Shown piece by piece: positions 9,736 through 19,178 of a DNA stretch of 64,000 nucleotides; the first letter of the stretch is position 1, and each line of letters begins with the position of its first letter. This DNA comes from Nocardia sp. CC227C (GTDB lineage Bacteria > Actinomycetota > Actinomycetes > Mycobacteriales > Mycobacteriaceae): contig NZ_JASITE010000011.1 in the NCBI RefSeq assembly GCF_030767025.1, positions 62,001 to 126,000 on the forward strand, given 5' to 3'. The translations under genes and the position numbers were made by a program. The notes under the pieces are model-generated. The model was not told the origin of the DNA. It worked only from the letters and a program-made list of their open reading frames with translations, and ran no database searches.

Positions 9736-9936
9736 TCACCGGGCGATATGGGCGACCCACTCGTACACCGGCAGGCTACCCTCCGGCGTATCGGCCCAGC
9801 GCGGCGTCACCTTGAACCGCTCGTAGCCGTCCTCGAAGGCCACCCGCAGTTCCACGCCCGGCGGGGTGATGGGGACGATCCGCGTCTTCAGGCCGTCGGG
9901 CCCGCCTTCGAGTACGGCCTTCGGTTTGCTGCTCAT
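9736..9936 (-). CDS. Small conserved actinobacterial protein (DUF5988-like), 66 aa
   Basis: The 66-aa product MSSKPKAVLEGGPDGL... contains an LEGGPDGL motif and ends in LPVYEWVAHIAR. It has no signal peptide, membrane helix or Cys residues. The LEGGP start and the PEGxLPVYxW end resemble small actinobacterial proteins grouped as DUF5988, but this is from memory and not a search result. No function is known. No strong Shine-Dalgarno precedes the ATG. Confidence 0.6.
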   Translation of the reverse strand: MSSKPKAVLEGGPDGLKTRIVPITPPGVELRVAFEDGYERFKVTPRWADTPEGSLPVYEWVAHIAR

Positions 9937-10100
9937 AGCTGAAGGCTCTCATATGCGGGGCTATCGACTGACCGATTCCCGGTAATCCGGGGTGTCGTAC
10001 GGGGTAGCGCCCACCGCGCTGCCGCGCTGTTGGCGCAGGGAAGAGGTAGGGGCGCGCCGGACGCGGGCGGGGTGGGCTCGCGCTCGACACCGGCCGGATG

Positions 10101-11645
10101 TCACAGCGGCAGCAGGTGGTGTTTGCGGGGGTTGCGGGCGACGGTTTTGTCGCGGAGCAGGTGCAAGGCGCGGCGGATCTCCAGGCGGGTGGTGGCCGGT
10201 TCGATGACGGCGTCGATATAGCCACGCTCGGCCGCCACCCACGGGGTGGCGACGGTGGCGTTGTAGAAGTCGACCATCTGCTGGCGAATGGCGGCGCGCT
10301 GCTCCTCGGGGGCCGCGTCGATGGTCTTCGCGCCGATCAGGCTGACCGCGCTCTCCGCGCCCATGACCGCGATGCGGGCGGTCGGCCAGGCCAGATTCAC
10401 ATCCGCGCCGAGCTGTTTGGAACCCATGACGGCGTAGCCGCCGCCGTACGACTTGCGGATCACCACGGTCACCTTGGGGACGGTGGCTTCGACGAAGGCG
10501 AACAGGAATCGGCCGCCGCGCTTGATGACGCCGATCTTCTCCTGTTCGACGCCGGGTAGGAAGCCCGGGGTGTCCACCACGAACACCAGCGGGATCTCGA
10601 AGGCGTCGCAGAGCCGGATGAAATGCGCCGCCTTGTCCGACGCGCGGGCGTCCAGCGCGCCCGCGTACACCATCGGCTGATTGGCGACCACGCCCACGCT
10701 GCGGCCGTCCACCCGGGCGAAACCGCAGATCATGTTCTTGCCCGCCGACTCACCGAACTCGTGGAAATCGCCGTCGTCGAAGATGCGCAACAGGATCTCG
10801 TGCATGTCGTACCCGGCATTGTCGGCGTCGGGCACGATCGAGTTCAGTTCCAGATCGGTGTCGGTGATCTCCGGCTCCAGCCCCGGATTCACGATCGGCG
10901 GCAACTCCTGGCAGCTCGACGGCAGGTACGACAGATAGTCGCGCACCCACCCGAACGCCGCCTCCTCGTCCTTGGCGACATGGTGGATATTGCCGTACTG
11001 CGCCTGGCTGTGCGCGCCGCCGAGCTCCTCCAGGCTCACATCCTCACCGGTGACCTCGCGAATCACCTTGGGGCCGGTGACGAACATGTAGGCGGCCTCG
11101 GTCGCCACCACCACATCGGTATTGATCGGCGCGTACACCGCGCCACCGGCGCAGCTGCCCAGAATCATGGAGATCTGCGGCACCAGACCCGACAGCGGCT
11201 CCTGACGCCGCCCCAGCTCCGCGTACCAGGCCAGCGATGTCACCGCCTCCTGCACACGCGCACCGCCGGAGTCATTGATGCCGACCACCGGGCAGCCCAC
11301 CTTGGCGGCGAACTCCATGATGCCCGCGACCTTGCGGCCGAACATCTCACCGACCGAACCGCCGTAGACGGTCTGATCGTGGGAGAACACCGCCACCGGG
11401 CGGCCGTCGACGAGACCGTGCCCCGTGACGACGCCGTCGCCGTACAGCGCCTTCTTGTCACCGGGGTTGCGTACCAGCGCACCGATTTCCACGAAGGTGC
11501 CCGGATCGAGCAGCATATTGATCCGGTCACGGGCGGAAGGGATACCCTTGCGCGCCCGCTTCGCGACTCCCGCTTCCCCCGCCGGTTCCCTCGCGACGTC
11601 CAGCTTCTGTCGCAGGTCGGCGAGTTTCTCGGCGGTAGTGCTCAC
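10101..11645 (-). CDS. accD4: Acyl-CoA carboxylase carboxyltransferase (beta) subunit AccD4
   Basis: This 514-aa biotin-dependent carboxyltransferase is cytoplasmic. In mycolate biosynthesis AccD4, with AccA3 and partners, carboxylates the C24-C26 acyl-CoA to give the extender unit used by Pks13. It starts at GTG (MSTTAEKLADLRQKLD), with AGGAG 5 nt upstream. Both crotonase-like halves are visible. The first has the oxyanion-hole region INDSGGARVQEAV (about 123-135). The second has KSYGGGYAVMGS and the LAWPTARIAVMG strand. The gene lies 19 bp downstream of pks13, in the same order as M. tuberculosis fadD32-pks13-accD4, which makes the AccD4 assignment firm over other AccD paralogues. Confidence 0.95.
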   Translation of the reverse strand: MSTTAEKLADLRQKLDVAREPAGEAGVAKRARKGIPSARDRINMLLDPGTFVEIGALVRNPGDKKALYGDGVVTGHGLVDGRPVAVFSHDQTVYGGSVGEMFGRKVAGIMEFAAKVGCPVVGINDSGGARVQEAVTSLAWYAELGRRQEPLSGLVPQISMILGSCAGGAVYAPINTDVVVATEAAYMFVTGPKVIREVTGEDVSLEELGGAHSQAQYGNIHHVAKDEEAAFGWVRDYLSYLPSSCQELPPIVNPGLEPEITDTDLELNSIVPDADNAGYDMHEILLRIFDDGDFHEFGESAGKNMICGFARVDGRSVGVVANQPMVYAGALDARASDKAAHFIRLCDAFEIPLVFVVDTPGFLPGVEQEKIGVIKRGGRFLFAFVEATVPKVTVVIRKSYGGGYAVMGSKQLGADVNLAWPTARIAVMGAESAVSLIGAKTIDAAPEEQRAAIRQQMVDFYNATVATPWVAAERGYIDAVIEPATTRLEIRRALHLLRDKTVARNPRKHHLLPL

Positions 11646-11664
11646 TGGTCTCCTTTCGCGAAAC

Positions 11665-14600
11665 CTAATTCGCGGAATCGATCTCCGTCAGCTTCTTCGT
11701 CAAATCGGCACCGATGGTGGCGATGCGCGGTTCGTCGATGATCTGGAGGTGGTCACCCGGAATGTGGATGATCTCCAGATTCGGGATGTGCTCATCCCAG
11801 CCGCCATTCGGACGTCGGTGTGCGTATCGCGGCTCCAGCTCAATAATGCCGTCGTGGTAGCGATCCGCGAGGTAAAGAACCACGTGACCGTCGTAACTCG
11901 ACGGAGTGATCTTCTGAAGTTCGCGCCCCTCGATCCACGACGTCTTCTGGTGCTCGAGCACACCGCCCGGAATGTCGACGCCCGCGAATTTCACCAGTTC
12001 GATGATGATCTGGTACTGCTCCTCGTCGCTGGCGGCCGCCAACTCCTCGATCTGCTCATCGTCGAGTTCGCCCTGGAAACCGTAGGTCTTCTGGGCGAAC
12101 GCCTGGAAGCGCTTGATCCGAGCCACCCGCGCCTCGGGCGAATTGTCCTCGGGCTCGGTTGGAATCGCGAGGTCGATCAGTCCGACCAGGCGCACATCCG
12201 CGCCCTCGGCACGCATGATCTGGGCGACGGACAGCGCGAAGACCGCGCCCAGCGACCAACCGTAGAAAACGTACGGCCCCTCGGGCTGGATCTTGCGGAT
12301 CTCCGGAATGTACTGTCGGGCACGCTCTTCGATCGAGCCCTCGACCCGTTCGAAGCCGTACATGGGTGTACCGGTCGGAAGACGCTTCAGCAGCGGTTCG
12401 TAGACCAGAGTGTTGCCGCCGGACGGATGGAAGACGAAGACCGGCAGAGCATCCGAGCCGGGCTCCCTAGCGCGCAGGGTGCGCACGAAGCCGTCCACGT
12501 CGGCCTTGTCCTGGTAGCCACGGACGATATCGGCCATCTTCTCGATGGTTTCGGCGTCGCGCAGCTCGTCGATGTCGATCTGGGCCTTGACGCGTTCCGA
12601 CAGGCGGGCCGCCAGCTTGGTCATGGTGTCGTCGTCCAGGATCGGCAGAGAGGTGAAGATACCGCCTGCCGATTTGCCGGTCACCACGGCCCAGGTGGCG
12701 TACGTCAGGCGTTCTGCGGCGTCGCGCGGGGGAACGTTGTCCTTGTCGGTTTCGGCTGCCGGAGGGGCGGCCTCGACGGTTCCCGTTTGAGAATCGCTCT
12801 CGCTCGGAGTGTGCTGCGCTTGCCCACCCTGCGCCCCTGGCGCAGACTGCCCAAGCGCAGCGGTGTCGGCGGACGGCCGGCCGGGCGCGGCGGCGTCGGC
12901 GGCGGCGGGCTGTCCCGACACAACGTCATCCGCAGCGGGCCGTCCCGACGCGGCGTCGGACGTGCCGAGGGCGGCGGCCAAGGGGTCCGCGCCGGTGGCC
13001 ATGGCGGCGCGGGCGGCGGAGACGAAGTCGGCGTCCACGGCGATTTCGCCTTCGCCGGAGGCCTGGCGGGCGGCCAGGGCCGCGACCTCGTCACGGTGCT
13101 CGATGGCGTAGCGCAGCACCTTGCCGACCTCGAGCAGGTTGGCGTCGCGGACCGCTTGCACCTGGAGTTGCGGGATGTCGAATTCGTATTCGACGCGGTT
13201 CTTGATGCGCATGGCCATCAGGGAGTCGAGGCCCAGTTCCATGAGGGGGATCTCCATGGGGAGGTCCTCCACGGCGTAGCCCATGGATTCGGCGACGATG
13301 ACGGCCAGGCGGTCCTCGATGGTCTGCGGACCGTTGGGATCCCAGCGCTCGCCCGCGGCCGCGGCCACCGCGACCTCGGCGGGAGCGGACTCGGCCGCCT
13401 GCTGGACCGGTTGCGCGGCAACGGGTTCCGGCAGCGGGGCACCGGAGGTCACGACACCGTCGAAGAGCAGCGTGAACGAGTTGCCCGCCTTGGCGTGCAC
13501 CTGCGCCGCCGCGCCACCCGGATACGGGGTGAGCGTGGTGGTGAGGGTGCCCGACGCCGGAATGGGGCCGTAGGCGTAGGAAGCGCCGGTCCGCACGTCC
13601 GAGAGCACCTGCGCGGCAGCGGCTTTCACGAGCGCGTCGAGGTCGGTGACGACACCGGCCTGTACCTCCCACACGTGGCGGCCGTCGGGCAGCGACACAT
13701 GCGCGCCCGGCACCCGGGTGTTGCCGGAGCCACCGGCCAGAGCCACCTTGGGCCAGTACTCCTTGCGCATGAACGCCGTCCGCGGAATATCCGCGTAGTC
13801 GCCCGCGGGCAGCAGCGACGGCAGGTTCACCCGGTGGCCGTTGACGTAGAGCTGGGCGAGCGCGGCGATGACGGCCGCCGACTCGTCCTCCTTGCGCTTC
13901 AGCGTCGGGATGAGCGCGGCATTGTGCACGCCCGCCGCGTAGGTGGTGCCCAGCACCTGCATGAGCGCGACGGAATTCGGGGCCAGCTCCAGGAAGGTGG
14001 TGATACCGGTGTCCACCGCCTGGCGCACCGCATTGGTGAAGTACACCGAGCCGCGCATATTGGTGACCCAGTAGTCCACATCGTGCACGGGGGCGTGGCC
14101 CGCGCGGTACACGGTGTCCTTGTGGGCGGTCGAGTACAGGTCCACCTTCAGCTTGGCCGGCTCGATACCGGCCAGCTCGGCGGCGAGCTCACCCAGCAGC
14201 ACATCCATCTGGGAGGTGTGGCCCGCGCCGCGGGTCTGCAGCACGCGGGCGAACTTGCCCTGCTCCTCCACCTTGGCGACGATGGCGTGCACCTGATCCG
14301 GCGGGCCGCCGATCACGGTGTTGGTCGGCGCGGCGTACACCGCGACCTCCACATCCGGATACTCCGGCAGCATGGCCTCGATATCGGCGGCGCTCAGCTC
14401 GACCAGCGCCATATTGCGCACCTGGTCGTCGGTGATCATGGCCTCGCCCTCGCCCATCAGGCGACCGCGCGAGCAGATGACGCGGACCGCGTCCTCCAGG
14501 TTCATGCCGCCGGAGATGTAGGCCCCGGCCACCTCACCCTGCGAGTGGCCGACCACGCCCGCGGGCTCCGCGCCGTGCGCGCGCAGCACCGCCGCCAGAC

Positions 14601-16929
14601 CCACCTGGATGGTGAAGGTGCCGACCTGCCCGGTGCCGATATCCCAGTCCTGGGCGTCGTCGAGGATCATCTCCTTGACCGAGTACCCGGCCTCGTCCAC
14701 CACCAGCTCGTCGACCTGGTCGACGGTCTCGCGGAAGATGCGGTTCTCCTGGTAGAGCTGCTTGCCCATCTTCCGGTGCTGCGCACCGAAACCGGCCATC
14801 ACCCACAGCGGGCCCTCGGCGGCGGGGGAGTCGGCGGTGAAGACGCCCGCGCCGGGCTTACCGGCGGCGATGGCGCGCAGGCCCGCGATCGCCTCTTCGC
14901 GGTTCTTGGCGATGACGACGCCGCGCGAACGCTGGTGGCTGCGCTTGGCCAGCGCCCGCGCCACATTCTCCAGCGGGGTGTCCTTACCCGCGTCGCTCTC
15001 CAGCCAGTCGGCGAGGTCGGCGGCGGCGCGCTTGCGGCGCGACGGCAGATAGGCCGACACCGGCAGGATCACCGGCAGCGGCTCGTCACGTTCGGCCCAC
15101 TCCGGCTCCGGTGCGGCGGCTTCCACCAACTTCTCGGCCTCGGCCAGCACATCGGTGGCCTCGTTGTCGAGACCGGAATTGTCGAGATCGGCGGTGTCGG
15201 CGCTCTCCGGAACGGCCGGGGTCGGCACGTACTCCTGGATGACCACGTGGGCATTGGTGCCGCCGAAGCCGAAGCCGGAGACGCCGATGGTGGCCTTGCC
15301 GCTGTAGCGCGGGAATTCGGTCGGCTGCTCGACGACCTTCAGATGCGCCTGCTCGAACGGGATGTACGGGTTCGGCCCGGCGAAGTTGATATTGGGCGGA
15401 ATCACGTTGTGCTGCAACGCCATAATGATCTTGGCGAGACTGGCCGCACCCGCGCCGGACTCCAGGTGACCGAAGTTCGTCTTGGCCGATCCGAGCAGAG
15501 CGGGCTTGTCGGCCTCGCGGCCGCGACCCACCACCCGGCCCAGCGCGTCGGCCTCGATGGGATCGCCGATCAGCGTGCCGGTGCCGTGCGCCTCGATGTA
15601 ATCGACGGTGGAGGGCGCGATTCCGGCATCGCGGTAGGCGCGGCGCAGCACGTCGGCCTGCGCGTCCGGATTCGGCGCGAAGATGCCGTTGGAGCGGCCG
15701 TCGTTGTTGACGGCCGAACCCTTGATGACGGCGTAGATCGTGTCGCCGTCGCGTTCGGCGTCGGCCAGGCGCTTGAGCACCACCAAGCCCGCACCCTCGG
15801 AGCGCACCATGCCGTCGGCATCGGCGGAGAACGCCTTGATGTGGCCGTCCTTGGCCACCGCGCCGTTGATATCGAACCCGAGGCTGGCCATCGGGGCGAG
15901 AATCATGTTCACGCCACCGGCGAGCGCCACATCGGAATCACCGTTGCGCAGCGACCGCACCGCGTCGTGCACCGCCACCAGCGTGGAGGAGCAGGCGGTG
16001 TCGATGGTCACCGACGGGCCGCGGAAGTCGAAGAAGTAGGAGACGCGGTTGGCGATGATGCCGGTGGACGCGCCCAGCAGCGCGTACGCCTCGGCCGACA
16101 AGGGCACGTTCGGATCGGGTTCCTTACCCAGGCCCAGTGCCGTGACCAGCATGAAGTCGCTGGTCGAGGAGCCGATGAAGACGCCGACCGGACCACCCTT
16201 GAGATCGCTGGCGGGAATCCGCGCGTGCTCCAGGGCTTCCCAGGTCAGCTCCATCATGATCCGCTGCTGCGGATCGACCCGCTCCACCTCGATGGGCGAC
16301 ATGGCGAAGAACTCCGCGTCGAAACCCTTCACCACCTCCTGGTCGAGGTAGCCGCCCTTGGTATTGCCGTTCTCGATGGCCGCGCGGGCCTGCGGGTCGG
16401 ACTTGAACTCGTCCCAGCGGCCCTCGGGCAGTTCACGAATGGCGTCGCCGCCCTTGATGATGAAATCCCAGGTCGACTCCGGCGTGTCCCCCGCACCGGG
16501 CAGTCGGGTCGACAGGCCGACAATGGCGATATCGTGCGCCTCGCCCGGCTGATAGCCCTGCGTATAGAAAGCATCGTCCGGCGTGTCCTCCGGCGCGTCC
16601 GGCTCACCGTTGATGATGCGCTCAGCGAGGGAGGCGATGGTCGGATGCTGGTAGACGATGGTCGCGTTCAGCACCACGCCGGTGAGATCCTCGATATCAC
16701 CGCCGAGGGCCAGCGCGTCGCGGGAGGCGAGGCCGAATTCCTCCATCGGGCGGTCCACCGTGATGTTCTCGATGGGCTGACCGGTGGCGTCGGCGACCCA
16801 GCGTCGCAACCATTCTCGCAGCTCAGCGACCGACATATCGGTACCGGCGGCCCGTTCGACAGTCGCGGTCGCCTCGGTTGCCGCGGTCTCGATCGTCTCG
16901 GTGGGGACGTTGCCCTCGTTCTCAGCCAT
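11665..16929 (-). CDS. pks13: Polyketide synthase Pks13 (mycolic acid condensase)
   Basis: This 1754-aa type I PKS condenses the FadD32-activated meromycolyl chain with the AccD4 product to form the alpha-alkyl beta-keto ester precursor of mycolic acids. The domains in order are: an N-terminal acyl carrier with Ser69 in GLASRD; a ketosynthase with Cys313 in DTACSS, His448 in EAHGTGT and His488 in NFGHLESG; an acyltransferase with Ser796 in GHSQGE; a second carrier with Ser1236 in LGLDSLM; an Ala/Pro/Asp-rich linker (about 1310-1395); and a thioesterase with Ser1559 (GWSLGA), Asp1586 and His1727. This matches the ACP-KS-AT-ACP-TE layout and length of Pks13. A segment at about 1405-1475 looks like a carrier domain without the phosphopantetheine Ser. 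Confidence 0.97.
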   Translation of the reverse strand: MAENEGNVPTETIETAATEATATVERAAGTDMSVAELREWLRRWVADATGQPIENITVDRPMEEFGLASRDALALGGDIEDLTGVVLNATIVYQHPTIASLAERIINGEPDAPEDTPDDAFYTQGYQPGEAHDIAIVGLSTRLPGAGDTPESTWDFIIKGGDAIRELPEGRWDEFKSDPQARAAIENGNTKGGYLDQEVVKGFDAEFFAMSPIEVERVDPQQRIMMELTWEALEHARIPASDLKGGPVGVFIGSSTSDFMLVTALGLGKEPDPNVPLSAEAYALLGASTGIIANRVSYFFDFRGPSVTIDTACSSTLVAVHDAVRSLRNGDSDVALAGGVNMILAPMASLGFDINGAVAKDGHIKAFSADADGMVRSEGAGLVVLKRLADAERDGDTIYAVIKGSAVNNDGRSNGIFAPNPDAQADVLRRAYRDAGIAPSTVDYIEAHGTGTLIGDPIEADALGRVVGRGREADKPALLGSAKTNFGHLESGAGAASLAKIIMALQHNVIPPNINFAGPNPYIPFEQAHLKVVEQPTEFPRYSGKATIGVSGFGFGGTNAHVVIQEYVPTPAVPESADTADLDNSGLDNEATDVLAEAEKLVEAAAPEPEWAERDEPLPVILPVSAYLPSRRKRAAADLADWLESDAGKDTPLENVARALAKRSHQRSRGVVIAKNREEAIAGLRAIAAGKPGAGVFTADSPAAEGPLWVMAGFGAQHRKMGKQLYQENRIFRETVDQVDELVVDEAGYSVKEMILDDAQDWDIGTGQVGTFTIQVGLAAVLRAHGAEPAGVVGHSQGEVAGAYISGGMNLEDAVRVICSRGRLMGEGEAMITDDQVRNMALVELSAADIEAMLPEYPDVEVAVYAAPTNTVIGGPPDQVHAIVAKVEEQGKFARVLQTRGAGHTSQMDVLLGELAAELAGIEPAKLKVDLYSTAHKDTVYRAGHAPVHDVDYWVTNMRGSVYFTNAVRQAVDTGITTFLELAPNSVALMQVLGTTYAAGVHNAALIPTLKRKEDESAAVIAALAQLYVNGHRVNLPSLLPAGDYADIPRTAFMRKEYWPKVALAGGSGNTRVPGAHVSLPDGRHVWEVQAGVVTDLDALVKAAAAQVLSDVRTGASYAYGPIPASGTLTTTLTPYPGGAAAQVHAKAGNSFTLLFDGVVTSGAPLPEPVAAQPVQQAAESAPAEVAVAAAAGERWDPNGPQTIEDRLAVIVAESMGYAVEDLPMEIPLMELGLDSLMAMRIKNRVEYEFDIPQLQVQAVRDANLLEVGKVLRYAIEHRDEVAALAARQASGEGEIAVDADFVSAARAAMATGADPLAAALGTSDAASGRPAADDVVSGQPAAADAAAPGRPSADTAALGQSAPGAQGGQAQHTPSESDSQTGTVEAAPPAAETDKDNVPPRDAAERLTYATWAVVTGKSAGGIFTSLPILDDDTMTKLAARLSERVKAQIDIDELRDAETIEKMADIVRGYQDKADVDGFVRTLRAREPGSDALPVFVFHPSGGNTLVYEPLLKRLPTGTPMYGFERVEGSIEERARQYIPEIRKIQPEGPYVFYGWSLGAVFALSVAQIMRAEGADVRLVGLIDLAIPTEPEDNSPEARVARIKRFQAFAQKTYGFQGELDDEQIEELAAASDEEQYQIIIELVKFAGVDIPGGVLEHQKTSWIEGRELQKITPSSYDGHVVLYLADRYHDGIIELEPRYAHRRPNGGWDEHIPNLEIIHIPGDHLQIIDEPRIATIGADLTKKLTEIDSAN

Positions 16930-16980
16930 CAGTTCTTCAAGCTACCTGTCTGCGTCGGGTGCACGGCACTGAATGCAGTG

Positions 16981-17012
16981 AATGGCGCGGGCCGCACCGG
17001 ACCCGCGCCATT
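16981..17012 (-). terminator. Hairpin between fadD32 and pks13
   Basis: Perfect 11-bp arms AATGGCGCGGG (16981-16991) and CCCGCGCCATT (17002-17012) enclose a 10-nt loop. The hairpin lies just after the fadD32 stop and about 50 bp before the pks13 start. It looks like an intrinsic terminator or attenuator without a clear T-run, and could lower read-through from fadD32 into pks13. Confidence 0.5.
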
Positions 17013-17030
17013 GCTTCGTGAGACTAGGCC

Positions 17031-18953
17031 TCACTCCTCGTCTGGTGCATCGGGGAAAGCTTGCTGCGTGTAACCACCACGCAGTGTGCCCTCCAGGTAT
17101 GCCGCCTTGCACGCGCGGCGCGCGATCTTGCCGCTGGAGGTGCGCGGAATCGAGCCCGCCGGGACGAGCAGGATATCGCGGGCGGTCACGCCGTGCCGCT
17201 GCGAGACCGCCGCGCGCACCGCGTCGGCGATCGGCTGCGGATCGGCCTTGCCCGCGCCCGGACCGCGTTCGGCCACGATGACCAGCTGCTCGGACGCGTC
17301 GTCGGCGTCGAAGCTGATGCCCGAATGGCTGTCGGCGGCAAAGACTTCGGCGGGCAGCTGGTTCGCCGGGACGGCGAAGGCGGCGACGAAGCCCGGCCGC
17401 AGCGCGGTGGACGCCTCCTGCGCGGAGAACTCCAGGTCCTGCGGGTAGTGGTTGCGGCCGTCCACGATCACCAGGTCTTTGACGCGGCCGGTGATGTAGA
17501 GCTCGCCGTCGATGTACACGCCGTAGTCGCCGGTGCGCATCCAGTGCGCGTCCGCCGGGGTGCCCTCGGCGTGGCTGCCCTCGGGCAGCCGGCGCACCAG
17601 GCGGTTGCGGAAGGTCTTCTGGGTCTCGTCCGCACGACCCCAGTAGCCGATGCCGATATTGTTGCCGTGCAGCCAGATCTCGCCGACGCGGCCTTCGGCC
17701 AGTTCCAGCGCACCCTCGGGATCGTCGATGGTCTCGGCGTCGACAATGGTGGCCCACTGCGAATGCGCCACGTAACCGCAGCTCACCTGTGCGATGGAGT
17801 TGGGGGTGCCCTGCTCCACCTTCTTCACCCGGCCCGCGTTGAGCTCGTCGCGGTCGACGTAGATGACCTTGGCCTCGTCCTCGTGGCGGGTGGCCGACAC
17901 GAACAGGGTGGCCTCGGCCATGCCGTAACAGGGCTTGATGGCCGTCTTGGGCAGCCCGTACGGGGCGAACGCCTCGTTGAACTTCTTCATCGAGGAGACC
18001 GTCACCGGCTCGGAACCGTTGATCAGGCCGATGACGTTCGACAGGTCCAGGGTCTCGCCGTTGCGCGGGCGGCCGCGCGCGGCGGCGTGCTCGAAGGCGA
18101 AATTCGGTGCCGCGGCGAAGGTTCCGGCCCCGTCGGCCACGGCCGCCAGCTCGTTGATCCAGCGCGAGGGACGGCGCACGAACGCCGACGGCGACATGAT
18201 GGTGATGTACTTGCCGCCCACGGCGGGCAGGATCACCGTCAGCAGACCCATGTCGTGGAACAGCGGCAGCCAGGTGACGCCGCGGGAATTCCAGTTCAGG
18301 TCCAGGGCGTGCACCATCTGCAGCAGGTTGGTGCCGACGGCGCGGTGGGTGATCTCCACACCGGCCGGGACGCGGGTGGAGCCCGAGGTGTACTGCAGGT
18401 ACGCGATGTCGTCCACGGTGATGTCCGGACGCACCCAGGTGTCGCCGACGCTGTCGGGGATGGCGTCGACGGCGATGATGCGCGGACGCTGAGCGGCGGG
18501 CAGCGCGCGGAAGAACTGGCGAACACCGGCGGCGGAGGAGCTGGCCGTCAGGATCGCGGAGGGCGTGCAGTCGCCGAGCACGGCGTGCAGACGGTCGGTG
18601 TGGCCCGGCTCGTCCGGATCGAACAGCGGCACCGAGATACAGCCCGCGTAGATGGCGGCGAAGAAGGAGATGACGTAATCCAGCCCCTGGGGGGCGAGGA
18701 TCGCGACCCGATCGCCCTCCTTGGTCACCTGCTGCAGTCGGGCGGCCACCGCGCGCAGCCGCGTGCCGAACTGGCTCCAGGTCAGGTCCTGGTACTCGCC
18801 GTCGCGCTCCCGCGAGTAGTCGATGTAGCGGTACGCCAGATCGTTGGCGTCGTTACCGATCGTGTGCTTCTCGACGTAATCGACCAGGGTCCGGCCCTCG
18901 GGAATCGTGATCTTCCCGGTTTCGTCCAGGTAGTCGTCGAAAGTCTCGTCCAT
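17031..18953 (-). CDS. fadD32: Long-chain fatty-acid--AMP ligase FadD32
   Basis: This 640-aa acyl-AMP ligase activates meromycolic acid as acyl-adenylate and loads it on the N-terminal carrier of Pks13. The start is the ATG of MDETFDDYLDETG, preceded by GGAGGAGAAGG, rather than the slightly longer frame. The adenylate-forming P-loop-like motif YTSGSTRVPAG and the A8-type motif GELYITGRVKDLVIVDGRNHYP are both present. The position directly before pks13 and accD4 supports the assignment. The gap to pks13 is about 100 bp with a hairpin. The enzyme is cytoplasmic and has no signal peptide. Confidence 0.95.
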   Translation of the reverse strand: MDETFDDYLDETGKITIPEGRTLVDYVEKHTIGNDANDLAYRYIDYSRERDGEYQDLTWSQFGTRLRAVAARLQQVTKEGDRVAILAPQGLDYVISFFAAIYAGCISVPLFDPDEPGHTDRLHAVLGDCTPSAILTASSSAAGVRQFFRALPAAQRPRIIAVDAIPDSVGDTWVRPDITVDDIAYLQYTSGSTRVPAGVEITHRAVGTNLLQMVHALDLNWNSRGVTWLPLFHDMGLLTVILPAVGGKYITIMSPSAFVRRPSRWINELAAVADGAGTFAAAPNFAFEHAAARGRPRNGETLDLSNVIGLINGSEPVTVSSMKKFNEAFAPYGLPKTAIKPCYGMAEATLFVSATRHEDEAKVIYVDRDELNAGRVKKVEQGTPNSIAQVSCGYVAHSQWATIVDAETIDDPEGALELAEGRVGEIWLHGNNIGIGYWGRADETQKTFRNRLVRRLPEGSHAEGTPADAHWMRTGDYGVYIDGELYITGRVKDLVIVDGRNHYPQDLEFSAQEASTALRPGFVAAFAVPANQLPAEVFAADSHSGISFDADDASEQLVIVAERGPGAGKADPQPIADAVRAAVSQRHGVTARDILLVPAGSIPRTSSGKIARRACKAAYLEGTLRGGYTQQAFPDAPDEE

Positions 18954-19178
18954 TCCTTCTCCTCCGAGGCACACGAAGCAGGGGCGGCGATACGGCCGCT
19001 GTCACCTGTGAGGCCCCGACTCTCTTTCGCCCGCCGGTGCTCTAAACGTGCAAGAGCCAACCTGCAGAATTCTGTTGCGGTCTGCGCGGTGACCGCCTAT
19101 TGGCTAGATGTACTCAAACCAGGGACATGTTACAGAGCAGGCGCCGGACCAGTGTCCGGAGCGATCCGATCTACCTGC

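Noticed and set aside
11425..17073. Very long open frame antisense to pks13 and part of accD4
   Set aside because: The sense strand has a fully coherent Pks13 with all catalytic motifs. The antisense frame is a by-product of high GC in third positions and shows no domain.
19144..19159. Hairpin CCGGAC...GTCCGG after the LLM oxidoreductase gene
   Set aside because: Only 6-bp arms in GC-rich sequence; expected by chance.
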